From contig JBBIPZ010000006.1 in the NCBI GenBank assembly GCA_037442505.1, positions 1 through 64,000 of the forward strand: a stretch of DNA of 64,000 bases, given 5' to 3'. Position numbers and translations under genes: made by a program. The notes below the pieces were generated by a model that saw only the letters and a list, made by a program, of their open reading frames with translations, was not told the origin of the DNA and made no database searches. This document shows positions 16,925 to 25,602 of this stretch, piece after piece (positions within the stretch are counted from its first letter, which is position 1; each line of letters starts with the position of its first letter). Source of the DNA: JBBIPZ01 sp037442505 [NCBI: Deltaproteobacteria bacterium] (GTDB lineage: Bacteria > CALINM01).

Positions 16925-18394
16925 ATGAAGCTAAAAGTTTGGTTTATTTCTTTTTTATTGGTTGCAACAATGCCTTTTGTTGTTTCAGCAAAAACAGGTG
17001 GTGTTGTTTCGTTTGATGACGTGTCAGAAAAAGCTCGTGTTGCATTCAAAGGAAACGGCAAAGGTGTTGCTGTTGCAGATTATAATAATGATGGGTACGA
17101 TGACATACTTATTTCTAATAAAGGTGGGGGACTTAGACTGTTTAAAAACAATGGAAATGGCACGTTTACCGATGTAACAAAAGAAGTTGGACTGGATGAT
17201 GTAGGATACTGTTTGGGCTCTGTTTTTGGTGATATAGATAATGATGGCTGGGTTGATTTGTATGTTCCAAAAGGTGGAGTTTATGAGATAGAGACAAACA
17301 GATTATTTAAAAATGTAAATGGTAAATATGTTGACATTACAGAAAAAGCTGGTGTTGCTGGTATAGTTGATGGTAAGCCTGCCTTTACTTATGGAGCAGC
17401 AATGGCTGATTATGATAAAGATGGATTTATTGATATATATTTAGCTAATTACGGAGTGGGTGCTAAAAATATACTATACAGAAACAATGGTAATGATACG
17501 TTCACTGATGTTACAGATAAAGCTGGCGTAGGTGATAAAAGCTGGAGCTGGAGTGCAACATGGGCTGATGTAAATGGTGATGGTTGGGAAGACTTATATG
17601 TAGTTAATGGTCGTTATCCTGCCGGTGAACCTAACAAGCTTTATATTAATAAAGGAAATGGAACTTTTGTTGAAATGGCTGAAAAGTTGGGTGTTGCTGA
17701 TGACGGTTGGGGATTAGGTGCAACATTTGGAGATATTAATAATGATGGAGCATTAGACCTTTATGTGTCCAACTATATCGGCGATAACAACCTATATATT
17801 AACGATGGCAAGGGGAGCTTTAAGAAGGCTAATAATCTGATCAAAGGTGCTCCGAAAGATCACTGGGGGAAAGGCCCTACCTTTGGAGATGTAAATAATG
17901 ATGGTTGGCTGGATTTATATGAGGGAGACTGCAAACTTGCAAATCAGCTTTATATAAACAAAGGTGGCAAATTTGTGAATATGATTAATTCAGTTCCGGC
18001 TGCAAAATGCGAGACTGTTAGAACTAAAGGGACGGTGCTTGCTGATTTTAATAATGATGGACAGCTTGATCTTTATATAGTAAACTGGGGCGCGGCAAAT
18101 AAACTACTTTTAAACAACGCTAAAAATCCAAACTGGCTTAGAGTCAAGTTAGTCGGCAATAAAAGCAACAAAGATGCTATTGGGGCAAAAGTTTATGCGT
18201 ATGATGCTACTGGCAAATTAGCTGGCTTCCGTGAGGTTGTAACCGCTTCTGGTTTTTGCGCTCAACCTTCGAAGATTCAGCATTTTGGTTTTTCAAAAGC
18301 CGGGTTGTATAGCATTAAGGTTGTATTTCCTTCTGGTAAAGAAGTCGTGAAAAAAGACGTTAAGTTAGGACAACTAATAGTTATAGAAGAGTAG
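16925..18394 (+). CDS. Exported FG-GAP/VCBS seven-repeat protein with ASPIC/UnbV domain (CRTAC1 family)
   Basis: A 489-aa exported protein with signal peptide (cleavage after VVSA, near residue 22). Seven calcium-type loops of the pattern D-x-[ND]-x-D-G-x-x-D are visible (NNDGYDD, DNDGWVD, DKDGFID, NGDGWED, NNDGALD, NNDGWLD, NNDGQLD), as expected for a seven-bladed integrin-like propeller. From about 403 the C-terminal part (NWLRVKLVGNKSN, IGAKV, REV, FPSGKE) is an ASPIC/UnbV domain. It starts the cluster, has an AAAGGAG ribosome site, a possible sigma-54 promoter and its own terminator, so it is probably the most abundant product. Family members are secreted or surface proteins of unknown function. 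Ca2+ binding is by family. Confidence 0.9.
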   Translation: MKLKVWFISFLLVATMPFVVSAKTGGVVSFDDVSEKARVAFKGNGKGVAVADYNNDGYDDILISNKGGGLRLFKNNGNGTFTDVTKEVGLDDVGYCLGSVFGDIDNDGWVDLYVPKGGVYEIETNRLFKNVNGKYVDITEKAGVAGIVDGKPAFTYGAAMADYDKDGFIDIYLANYGVGAKNILYRNNGNDTFTDVTDKAGVGDKSWSWSATWADVNGDGWEDLYVVNGRYPAGEPNKLYINKGNGTFVEMAEKLGVADDGWGLGATFGDINNDGALDLYVSNYIGDNNLYINDGKGSFKKANNLIKGAPKDHWGKGPTFGDVNNDGWLDLYEGDCKLANQLYINKGGKFVNMINSVPAAKCETVRTKGTVLADFNNDGQLDLYIVNWGAANKLLLNNAKNPNWLRVKLVGNKSNKDAIGAKVYAYDATGKLAGFREVVTASGFCAQPSKIQHFGFSKAGLYSIKVVFPSGKEVVKKDVKLGQLIVIEE

Positions 18395-18417
18395 TATTTT
18401 CTAAATGTTTATTTAAT

Positions 18418-18450
18418 AAAAAAAGGGGCTTTTCAAAGCCCCTTTTTTTT
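18418..18450 (+). terminator. Strong intrinsic terminator after the FG-GAP gene
   Basis: GGGGCTTT (18425-18432) pairs with AAAGCCCC (18435-18442), extended by an A-run before and eight T after. It stands only 24 nt past the stop of the first cluster gene and 11 nt before the next frame. Partial read-through would give much more of the first product than of the rest. Confidence 0.85.
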
Positions 18451-18460
18451 GGCTTAAAAA

Positions 18461-19456
18461 TTGTTTACAAAACAGATTATGTTGCTATTTGTTATTTTAT
18501 TTTTATTATTTCCATTAAATTTGTATTCATTAGATTTGACAGTCAAAACATCTTATGAAGGCACTCCGTTACCCCGTACTAAAGTCAAAATCTGGCATAA
18601 AACGGCTATGATTAACAGCGATAAGCCAGATTACAATTTTACTGCTGATGAAAATGGTATAGCAAAAATTGCCTTAAATTCAGGTGAATATTATATATTT
18701 AGTGAAAAAAATGTAGATAATGAACGATTTTTTGGCTTTTATGGACAAAATCCTCTATCTTTAAAGAAAAACAGTGAAATAACAATAAATCTTGTCAAGT
18801 ATCCTATGAAACCTCTTATTACTAAAAAAGAAAATAGTATATCTGGCATTGTGACACACAAAGGTAAGTCTCTCAGTAATGTTAATGTTTTTGCTTATTT
18901 AGACTTAACCTCAGACATGAAAGGACCTGCTTATCTATCTTCGGTCACTGATGAAAACGGAAGATTTGTTCTTGAGTTAGACAAGGGAAGCTATTACTTG
19001 GTATTTAGAAAAAAAAGAGAAGATTTTTTTGGGTTGCCTTCTCCGGGTGATTATGTAGGAGTTTTTCCTATTTTTCCTTTAGAAGTTAAAGATACTGGAT
19101 ATGAGCTTTATGTGTCCCTTTTAAAGATACCTGAAAAAATGAAAAAGAATTTACAGGATAAGAGCTATGTGATAAAGGGGAAGGTACTGAACAAAAACGA
19201 AAAACCTGTAAAAGGGGTTTATGTTGTCTTGTATGAGGATTATACATTGCTTGGAAAGCCTGATTATGTTTCTCACTTAACAGATCAGACAGGCAGTTTT
19301 ACTCTATATGTGAAAAAGGCTGGCAGTTATTTTGTTGTTGTACGAAAGAGTCTTGGAGATACGCCACAGTTGGGTGAAGATGTATCAAGCCTTGCTGAAA
19401 TAACAGTTGGAGATGAAACTATTGAAAAAGAGTTTGTTATTAAAACAAATAATTAA
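18461..19456 (+). CDS. Exported protein of three carboxypeptidase-regulatory-like domains (paralogue 1)
   Basis: The 331-aa product has a signal peptide ending LYS before LDLTV and then three beta-sandwich domains of about 95-110 residues of the carboxypeptidase regulatory-like type. Each carries a D/E-x-x-G-x-F-x-L turn and a G-x-Y-Y/F-x-V-x-x-K/R strand pair (DENGRFVLEL, GSYYLVFRK; DQTGSFTLYV, GSYFVVVRK). Domain 2 has MKGPAY and domain 3 LGKPDY, marks shared with three paralogues downstream. The start is unsure. TTG 18461 gives a signal peptide with a Lys, ATG 18479 one without; neither has a Shine-Dalgarno. Role unknown; such domains usually form stalks or bind ligands. Confidence 0.8.
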   Translation: MFTKQIMLLFVILFLLFPLNLYSLDLTVKTSYEGTPLPRTKVKIWHKTAMINSDKPDYNFTADENGIAKIALNSGEYYIFSEKNVDNERFFGFYGQNPLSLKKNSEITINLVKYPMKPLITKKENSISGIVTHKGKSLSNVNVFAYLDLTSDMKGPAYLSSVTDENGRFVLELDKGSYYLVFRKKREDFFGLPSPGDYVGVFPIFPLEVKDTGYELYVSLLKIPEKMKKNLQDKSYVIKGKVLNKNEKPVKGVYVVLYEDYTLLGKPDYVSHLTDQTGSFTLYVKKAGSYFVVVRKSLGDTPQLGEDVSSLAEITVGDETIEKEFVIKTNN

Positions 19457-21200
19457 GGTAAATTTTTTGTCTTTGTTTGTTTTTTTTGTCATACTTAAAA
19501 ATTTGTATGCTGCAAACATTTATAATTCTACAATAATAACAACTGACACTGTTTGGGAAAACAATGTAGTTATTTCTGGCAAGATAATTATTGATAGAAA
19601 AGCCACTTTAAAAATAAAACCCGGAACCAAGGTGTTATTTAAAAAGGTTGATGAGGACAATGATGGCTTATCTGAAACTACTATTGTTGTAAATGGTAAT
19701 ATAATCGCAGAAGGAACAAAAGACAATCCAATATATTTTAGCTCTTTAGAAGAAAAAAAGGACTGGGGAGACTGGAAAGAGATCCAGATAAACCATGCAA
19801 AGGGCTTTATCTTTAAATATGCAATTTTTGAATATAGTGAATATGGTATTCATGTCCATTTTTCTGAAGGAACAGTTTCAAATTGTGTCTTCAGAAAAAA
19901 CGCTGATTCGACAAGATTAGGTAATTCTATCATTAGATTTACTAACAACCTTTTTGAACAAAATAATGGTAAAGCGATAAATTTTACTAACTGTAAGCTT
20001 ACTATAAAAAAAAATACCATTCGTAATAACAGAGAGGGTGTTTTTGTATTTGAAAAGTTGGGAGATATAGTTATTGAGCATAATAATATTTATGACAATA
20101 AAGTTAATGTTAAAACTGGAGATTTTTTCAGAGGAAAACTTGTTTTAGGTGAAAACTACTACGGAGAAGATTCAACTGTAGAAGGACTTGTGGAGTGTAT
20201 CAGAAGCACAAAACCTTTTGTTGGTATTTTGCCCGATATGTTAGATGCTTATCTTGTTAAAGTTTTAGAGACCAATGGTTTTGTTGATGGTGCGGCTTCA
20301 CTGGTGGAAGACACAATTTTTTTCCCTTCTTTTGATGGGAGTGTTTACTGGTACAACACTAAAAACGATAGTTTTCAAAAATTTAGTATAGGGGATTTTT
20401 TTGACTGTAAACCTTTATTGATAGGTAAGACTGCAGTTTTGGTTGATTGGGATGGTAAAGTTACAGCAATTGATTTTGAAAAGAAAAAAAAGTTATGGAT
20501 GGTTAAGCTTGATAACTCATCAATGGACGATCACAGAATGCCTTCGCCAATCTTAGTTAATAATGACATTATTGCAGTTGCGAGACCAGATGGCAAACTG
20601 TATCTTATCGACCTGAAAACAGGCTTGATTAAGAAGCGTTATTATTTTGAAGAACAGATAAGGGCAACACCTTTGACATATGAAGGTAAGATTTATCTTT
20701 TTGGGACCAATGGTGATGTTTTTTCGATTGATATTATCAAAGAAAACATTGAAAGGACAAGTTTTAATGCCTCTTTTTATTCCCCATCAATAGTTTATAA
20801 AAGGTATATTGTAAACGTTGAAAAAACAGGTAAGATTTTTTTTATAGATAAAAATCTAAAATTACACAAGATAATTGATCTGAAAGGCAGTTTTAGGCAT
20901 CAGAGTCCTATTGAGTTTAACGGTAAACTTTATCTGTTCTCTTTAGATGGTAAACTTTTTATAATAGATGAAAACTCTTTTGAAGAGATAAACTTAAATA
21001 AAATTTTTACTGCTACGCCGGCTATTTTCGATGATTATTTAATAGTACCTACCTTTAATGGTGAACTGTTATTTTATTCTAAAAAAAACTATTTCTATTT
21101 GGGCAGCTTTGGAGAGATTCAGTTTCAACCTTTTGTGTATGACAACAGACTTTATTTAGGAACAAGGAGTAACAAAATTTATGTACTTAAATTATGGTAA
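19407..21200 (+). CDS. Exported NosD-like beta-helix fused to a PQQ-like beta-propeller
   Basis: The 597-aa product has a signal peptide ending NLYA before ANIYN. Residues ~33-270 are a right-handed beta-helix: a pretreatment of KPGTKVLF type followed by parallel coils with N-rich turns (NCVFRKNADS, NNLFEQNNGK, NTIRNNREG, NNIYDNK). Residues ~285-597 contain repeated GKLYLIDLKTG-, GKIYLFGTNGDVFSID- and GKLFIIDENSFE-type blades of a PQQ-like (YVTN/BamB-like) propeller. The ATG at 19407 overlaps paralogue 1 by 50 nt. A TTG at 19467 with AAGG 8 nt before it is possible but gives a poorer signal peptide. The fold calls are by pattern; no catalytic residues are identified. Confidence 0.78.
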   Translation: MEMKLLKKSLLLKQIIKVNFLSLFVFFVILKNLYAANIYNSTIITTDTVWENNVVISGKIIIDRKATLKIKPGTKVLFKKVDEDNDGLSETTIVVNGNIIAEGTKDNPIYFSSLEEKKDWGDWKEIQINHAKGFIFKYAIFEYSEYGIHVHFSEGTVSNCVFRKNADSTRLGNSIIRFTNNLFEQNNGKAINFTNCKLTIKKNTIRNNREGVFVFEKLGDIVIEHNNIYDNKVNVKTGDFFRGKLVLGENYYGEDSTVEGLVECIRSTKPFVGILPDMLDAYLVKVLETNGFVDGAASLVEDTIFFPSFDGSVYWYNTKNDSFQKFSIGDFFDCKPLLIGKTAVLVDWDGKVTAIDFEKKKKLWMVKLDNSSMDDHRMPSPILVNNDIIAVARPDGKLYLIDLKTGLIKKRYYFEEQIRATPLTYEGKIYLFGTNGDVFSIDIIKENIERTSFNASFYSPSIVYKRYIVNVEKTGKIFFIDKNLKLHKIIDLKGSFRHQSPIEFNGKLYLFSLDGKLFIIDENSFEEINLNKIFTATPAIFDDYLIVPTFNGELLFYSKKNYFYLGSFGEIQFQPFVYDNRLYLGTRSNKIYVLKLW

Positions 21201-23544
21201 AAGATTTAATCTTTTGCTTTTTTTTATATCATTTTCGGCATTTTCGTTTGAACTGGTCCTTACGAGGATCTTTTCTGTTTTAATGTGGTATCACTTTGCA
21301 TCTTTAGCTATTGGGCTTGCTATGCTTGGCTTGGGCGCAGGCGGAGTGTTTAGCTATCTTTTAAGACAAAAAGTTACTGATAAGACTTTAAGTATATTGA
21401 TTGGTTTTTATTTGACCGCATTGTTAACCGTTCATTTATGTTTCTTTTATTTGCATTATAATCCAGACAGCATTGTTCCTTATCTTTCGTATTTTCATCA
21501 GCCATATTTCCAACCGTTTCAACGTGGGCTGTTTTTTTCTGCGACACCCTCGATATTATTTGCGATCTCGGTTGCTTATTGTTTGTTGACATTCCCGTTT
21601 TTTCTAGCTGGTGCGATCATTGCTGCAATATTCAAGTTAATGCACAAAGAGGCACATAGACTCTATTTTTCTGATATGGCTGGTGCTGCTTTTGGTACTG
21701 TATTTGTTGCAATAGCATTAAATATATTTAGCCCAATGAATATGCTTTCATTATTAGTATTTTTGGGTAGTTTTATTTTAATTTTGAATACTCGAAAAAA
21801 GTTTATACCGATACTAATTTTGATTATATCTTTGGTAACATTTTTATCAGGAGTTTTTGATAAGAATGACGAAATACCAATTGCGAGGGGAAAAGTAGCA
21901 AAAAATATTATCTGGTCTAAATGGAATGCTTTTTCAAGGGTGATTTTATATCCATTGGCACAAGAAGAGAAGACAAATGCATTTGGGCAAAGCTCATATT
22001 ACAATGGATATGTTCCTGAACAGTGGGGGCTTCTTGTTGATGATACTGGGTATACGACTGTATCTGAGTACATAGACACTGAGGAGAAGAAAGAGTTTTT
22101 TAAGTGGAACTTAATATCTTTACCTTATGTGATTAACAAGGGTAAGGTGTTAATCATTGGGCCTGGTGGTGGTAAGGACATAAACTGTGCAATCGCCATG
22201 GGAGTGAAAGAAAAGGATATTACTGCTGTTGAACTTAATCCTCTTGTAGTGAAGGCGGTTAACGACATATTAAAAGATAAGACAAATAAACTGTATAACA
22301 AAGTGAACACCCATATAAAAGAAGGGAGAAGTTTTTTGGAAAAATATTCTGGAAAATACGATGTCTTACAGGCGACATCTGTTTATGGTAGAATTCCCCC
22401 AGCATCTGGTATTTTTACATTCGCAGAGGATAATTTATATACATTAGAAGCCTTTAAAACGTATTTTTCGAAACTAAACGATGGTGGTTTTTTAGCTTTA
22501 TCGCGCTTTATTTATGAACAAACTGTCCCTAAAATGTTGCTTCTTTCCATTACAGCGCTAAAAGAACAAGGTTTATCAAACCCTGAAACATCAATCTTTC
22601 TCGCAAAAGAGAGGGGATTGGCAATATTAATTGCAAAAAAGGGCAGCTTTACTAAAGAAGAAATTAATGCTTTAGTAGAACATTGTAACAATATCGGTGG
22701 AACAATTCTGTACGAACCGTATGGCAACTACGAAAATTTATATTCGAATTTAATCCGTCATCAGGAAGAACATTCAAAATATATACTTCCTACTGACGAT
22801 AGACCTTTTTATTACTACAATTTTACAAAAAAAGAGTTTTTAACATCAATGTTATTTAAAAACGATAAGTTTGAAGAGAAGGGCGTTTCTGTGCTTAAGT
22901 TCTTTTTTTACTTAAGCATATTTTTTGTTATGTTGATAATAATTCTACCACTTTTACTCACAAAAGGTTTTATGAAAAATATTTTTGAAGTTCCGCTTGG
23001 AATCTACTTTTTTTCCTTAGGAATTGGTTATATTATGATTGAAATAATTTGTATCAAGAGCTTCTCTCTTTTCCTTGAAACACCTATTTATTCAATGATT
23101 TTTGTAACCGGCAGTCTTTTATTATCATCTGCGTTAGGGGCATACTTCTCTAAGAACTGGCTAACATTTAAGTCTTTAAAAGTAGTGTTAGTGGTACTTA
23201 TTTTGCTAATATTCTTAATAACTTTTACACAGGATATCGTGCTTGGCTATTTATACTTAAATTTATATCAAAAGGTTTTTATAACGATTATAATGTTGTT
23301 TGTTATAGGTTTTTTTCTTGGAATGCCTTTTCCATTTGTGCTAAAAAAGGTTGGTGCAGCTAATGAATCTCTTGTCGCATGGGGTGTTGCTTTAAATAGT
23401 GTTTCATCAGTTCTGGGAAGCTTTTTGTGTTTGATACTTGTAGTTAACTTTGGTTTTAAAAAATCATATATATTGGCGGGGTGTTTTTACATACTTGCGT
23501 TGTTAATTTTATATTTGATAGAGAAAAGATATGAAAAGGTTTAG
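21181..23544 (+). CDS. Polytopic spermidine-synthase-like protein lacking the catalytic motif
   Basis: The 787-aa protein has an N-terminal membrane block of about six helices (1-230), a cytoplasmic or periplasmic SpeE-like Rossmann domain (~310-540) and a C-terminal membrane block of about seven helices (565-785). SAM-fold landmarks are present: LIIGPGGGKD near 327 and AVELNPLVVKAV near 352. Where true spermidine synthases have a catalytic Asp in a D-S-[ST]-D-P motif, it reads LQATSVYGRIPPASG (~396). Aminopropyl transfer is therefore unlikely, although a SAM-related ligand could still bind. It overlaps the beta-helix/propeller gene by 20 nt and the lipoprotein gene by 14 nt, deep inside the cluster. 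A membrane transfer or anchoring role is inference. Confidence 0.8.
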   Translation: MYLNYGKRFNLLLFFISFSAFSFELVLTRIFSVLMWYHFASLAIGLAMLGLGAGGVFSYLLRQKVTDKTLSILIGFYLTALLTVHLCFFYLHYNPDSIVPYLSYFHQPYFQPFQRGLFFSATPSILFAISVAYCLLTFPFFLAGAIIAAIFKLMHKEAHRLYFSDMAGAAFGTVFVAIALNIFSPMNMLSLLVFLGSFILILNTRKKFIPILILIISLVTFLSGVFDKNDEIPIARGKVAKNIIWSKWNAFSRVILYPLAQEEKTNAFGQSSYYNGYVPEQWGLLVDDTGYTTVSEYIDTEEKKEFFKWNLISLPYVINKGKVLIIGPGGGKDINCAIAMGVKEKDITAVELNPLVVKAVNDILKDKTNKLYNKVNTHIKEGRSFLEKYSGKYDVLQATSVYGRIPPASGIFTFAEDNLYTLEAFKTYFSKLNDGGFLALSRFIYEQTVPKMLLLSITALKEQGLSNPETSIFLAKERGLAILIAKKGSFTKEEINALVEHCNNIGGTILYEPYGNYENLYSNLIRHQEEHSKYILPTDDRPFYYYNFTKKEFLTSMLFKNDKFEEKGVSVLKFFFYLSIFFVMLIIILPLLLTKGFMKNIFEVPLGIYFFSLGIGYIMIEIICIKSFSLFLETPIYSMIFVTGSLLLSSALGAYFSKNWLTFKSLKVVLVVLILLIFLITFTQDIVLGYLYLNLYQKVFITIIMLFVIGFFLGMPFPFVLKKVGAANESLVAWGVALNSVSSVLGSFLCLILVVNFGFKKSYILAGCFYILALLILYLIEKRYEKV

Positions 23545-24574
23545 TTTACTACTTTTTTCCCTCATAATACTTAGTTGCAATAAAAATGATAGCTATGAGT
23601 TAAAAGGTAAAGTAGTTTATAATCAAAAACCACTTTTTGATGCAGAAATTCAGGTATTTTTAAAACAGGAAAAAGAGAAGGAAACCCCACCAATAAAGGT
23701 GGTAGCTTCTGACGAAAAAGGTGAATTCTCTATCACTTTACCAAAAGGCAGATACTATCTTGTTGCCAGAAAAAAATATGAGGAGCAGGGAGAGGTTGAC
23801 ATGCTTTTTGGTAACTATCCCGATAATCCCGTGATTTTAGAAAAAAATACCGTATTAAAGGAATGGCAACTCCAATCAAAAAAAGAAAAACTGACATATT
23901 CAAAACTAAGTGGTATAAAAGGAAACGTTGCAGGATTTAATAATTACAGAAATGTTAGGGTTTATGTTTATAAAACAGACGATACAGGCTTAAAAGGTCC
24001 TGATTATATTACCAAAGCTAAAATCGATCAAAAAGGTTTTTTTACAATTGATTTGCCAGAAGGGGATTACTTTATAGTTGTCAGGGAACGGAAAAACAGT
24101 ACTTCTGGTTTGTTAAAAGAGGGAGATTTAACAGGTGAGTATAAGCAAAATCCAGTTAATGTTAAAAACAATAATTATATTGACATAGGTAAGATTGACA
24201 TTAAACTGGTTGACAAGAATAAGGTTAACGAAATTAACGAAAAGGGTGTGATTAAAAAAGGAGTTGCAGAGCTTTCTGGTACTGTGATAGATCAAAAAGG
24301 CAGCCCGGTTAAAAACGTGTACGTTCTGCTATATGATAATCCTGAAATGGTTGGACGTCCTGTTATGATATCTACCCCGACAAAAGTTGATGGAAAATTT
24401 ACTGTTTCGATTATAAATCCAGGAAAATATTATGTAGGTGCGCGCTCTAAGATTGGAGGACCAGCAGAGCCCGGAGAGTTGATTGGAACATACATTGGTT
24501 CAGCGGATAAGAGTATTAAAATTGACAAAGATAGCAAAATCAAAATAAAAATTGAGGTACATGAGGTATGGTGA
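23531..24574 (+). CDS. Lipoprotein of three carboxypeptidase-regulatory-like domains (paralogue 2)
   Basis: The 347-aa product has a lipoprotein signal (MKRFSLLLFSLIILSC; lipobox ending at Cys16), so it is anchored to a membrane while its paralogues carry ordinary signal peptides. Three beta-sandwich domains follow. Domain 1 begins near YELKGKVV, domain 2 carries LKGPDY and GDYFIVVRE, and domain 3 carries VGRPVM, GKYYVGARS and IGGPAEPGE. The domain order matches paralogues 1, 3 and 4. The residue after the lipid Cys is Asn, not Asp, so outer-membrane sorting is likely by the enterobacterial rule. It overlaps both neighbours. Confidence 0.83.
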   Translation: MKRFSLLLFSLIILSCNKNDSYELKGKVVYNQKPLFDAEIQVFLKQEKEKETPPIKVVASDEKGEFSITLPKGRYYLVARKKYEEQGEVDMLFGNYPDNPVILEKNTVLKEWQLQSKKEKLTYSKLSGIKGNVAGFNNYRNVRVYVYKTDDTGLKGPDYITKAKIDQKGFFTIDLPEGDYFIVVRERKNSTSGLLKEGDLTGEYKQNPVNVKNNNYIDIGKIDIKLVDKNKVNEINEKGVIKKGVAELSGTVIDQKGSPVKNVYVLLYDNPEMVGRPVMISTPTKVDGKFTVSIINPGKYYVGARSKIGGPAEPGELIGTYIGSADKSIKIDKDSKIKIKIEVHEVW

Positions 24575-25602
24575 GAGTTGTTTTGCCTGTTTTAATGTCT
24601 TTAATAGTATCAATAAGTTTTGCAGAACAAACAGGTATCATTAAAGGTAGGGCAGCATACAGAGGAGAGGTGTTTCAGGGAACAGAAATACTTGTCTATA
24701 AAGATGCAACTGATATCGATCTTACAAAACCAGCTTATGTTTTTGGCCCAACAAAGATTGATGGTACTTTCGAGTTTAATCTCCTCCCCGGCAAGTATTA
24801 TTTGATTGCATTAAAAAAACATAAACAGAGAAAAGACTATATTCCGCAAGATAGAGATTATTATTGTTTTTATAGTGGAGCACCAGTCGAGGTAGTTCAG
24901 GGTAGTATTAGTTATGTTGGTTTTAACTTGATAAAAGTTAAATCGTCAGGAAAGAATAATGTAGCAAAGAACGAAAGTGGTATTTATGGTAAGGTGTTGT
25001 TTGAAGATAAACCTTTGTCAAAATGTTACATTTACATTTACAAAGACTTTAAAGGGGGATTTAGAGGCCCTGCATTCATAACTTTTCCGTCTATTGATGG
25101 TAGTTTCAAAATATCTCTGCCCCCTGGCAAATATTATGTGTTAGCGAGAAAGCGGATGAAGGGGGGTATGTATGGACCTGTAGAGGAAGGTGATTATTTT
25201 AATTTTTACTATGGTAATCCTTTAGTTGTAAAAAAAGGATTATATAAGTATGTTGAAATAGAAACTGTAAAAAGATTGAGCCAGTTAGAAGAAGGGACTG
25301 GTTTTGCAAAGGTATCTGGCAAAGTAATTGACAGGGAAAACAAACCTGTTTCTGGTCTGTTTGTATTATTTTATCAAAATAAAAACATTCAGGGTAAACC
25401 ATTGTATATTTCTGGCAGAACTGATCAGACTGGCCATTTTAATATAAAGCTGCCTAAAGGTGTGTATTATGTCGTAGCGCGTGAGAGTATTGGTGGCCCG
25501 CCTGTTAGCAACGAATGGTATGGTAAAATTAATAATGAACTTATCATCAGTGATGAAAATGACACAAAAAATATTATGGTGGTGGTGGAGAAAGTAAAAT
25601 GA
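24568..25602 (+). CDS. Exported protein of three carboxypeptidase-regulatory-like domains (paralogue 3)
   Basis: The 344-aa product has a signal peptide (cleavage after SISFA). Domain 1 has LTKPAYVFGPTKIDG and GKYYLIALKK, domain 2 FRGPAFITF, GSFKISL and GKYYVLARKR, and domain 3 QGKPLY, GHFNIKL, YYVVARE and IGGPPVS. Domains 1 and 2 end in an aromatic D-Y-Y-x-F-Y-x-G stretch. It overlaps the lipoprotein gene by 7 nt and the next beta-helix gene by 4 nt. Of the four paralogues its domains look most alike internally. No enzymatic residues are seen; a structural or ligand-binding role is inferred. Confidence 0.83.
   Translation: MVRVVLPVLMSLIVSISFAEQTGIIKGRAAYRGEVFQGTEILVYKDATDIDLTKPAYVFGPTKIDGTFEFNLLPGKYYLIALKKHKQRKDYIPQDRDYYCFYSGAPVEVVQGSISYVGFNLIKVKSSGKNNVAKNESGIYGKVLFEDKPLSKCYIYIYKDFKGGFRGPAFITFPSIDGSFKISLPPGKYYVLARKRMKGGMYGPVEEGDYFNFYYGNPLVVKKGLYKYVEIETVKRLSQLEEGTGFAKVSGKVIDRENKPVSGLFVLFYQNKNIQGKPLYISGRTDQTGHFNIKLPKGVYYVVARESIGGPPVSNEWYGKINNELIISDENDTKNIMVVVEKVK

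Noticed and set aside
16925-18394. The regular D-x-D-x-D-G repeats as DNA-level tandem repeats
   Set aside because: The repeats are clear only at protein level; the DNA units differ in length and sequence.
21181-23544. Annotation as spermidine synthase
   Set aside because: The catalytic Asp motif is absent and the chain is mostly membrane helices, so the enzyme name would mislead.
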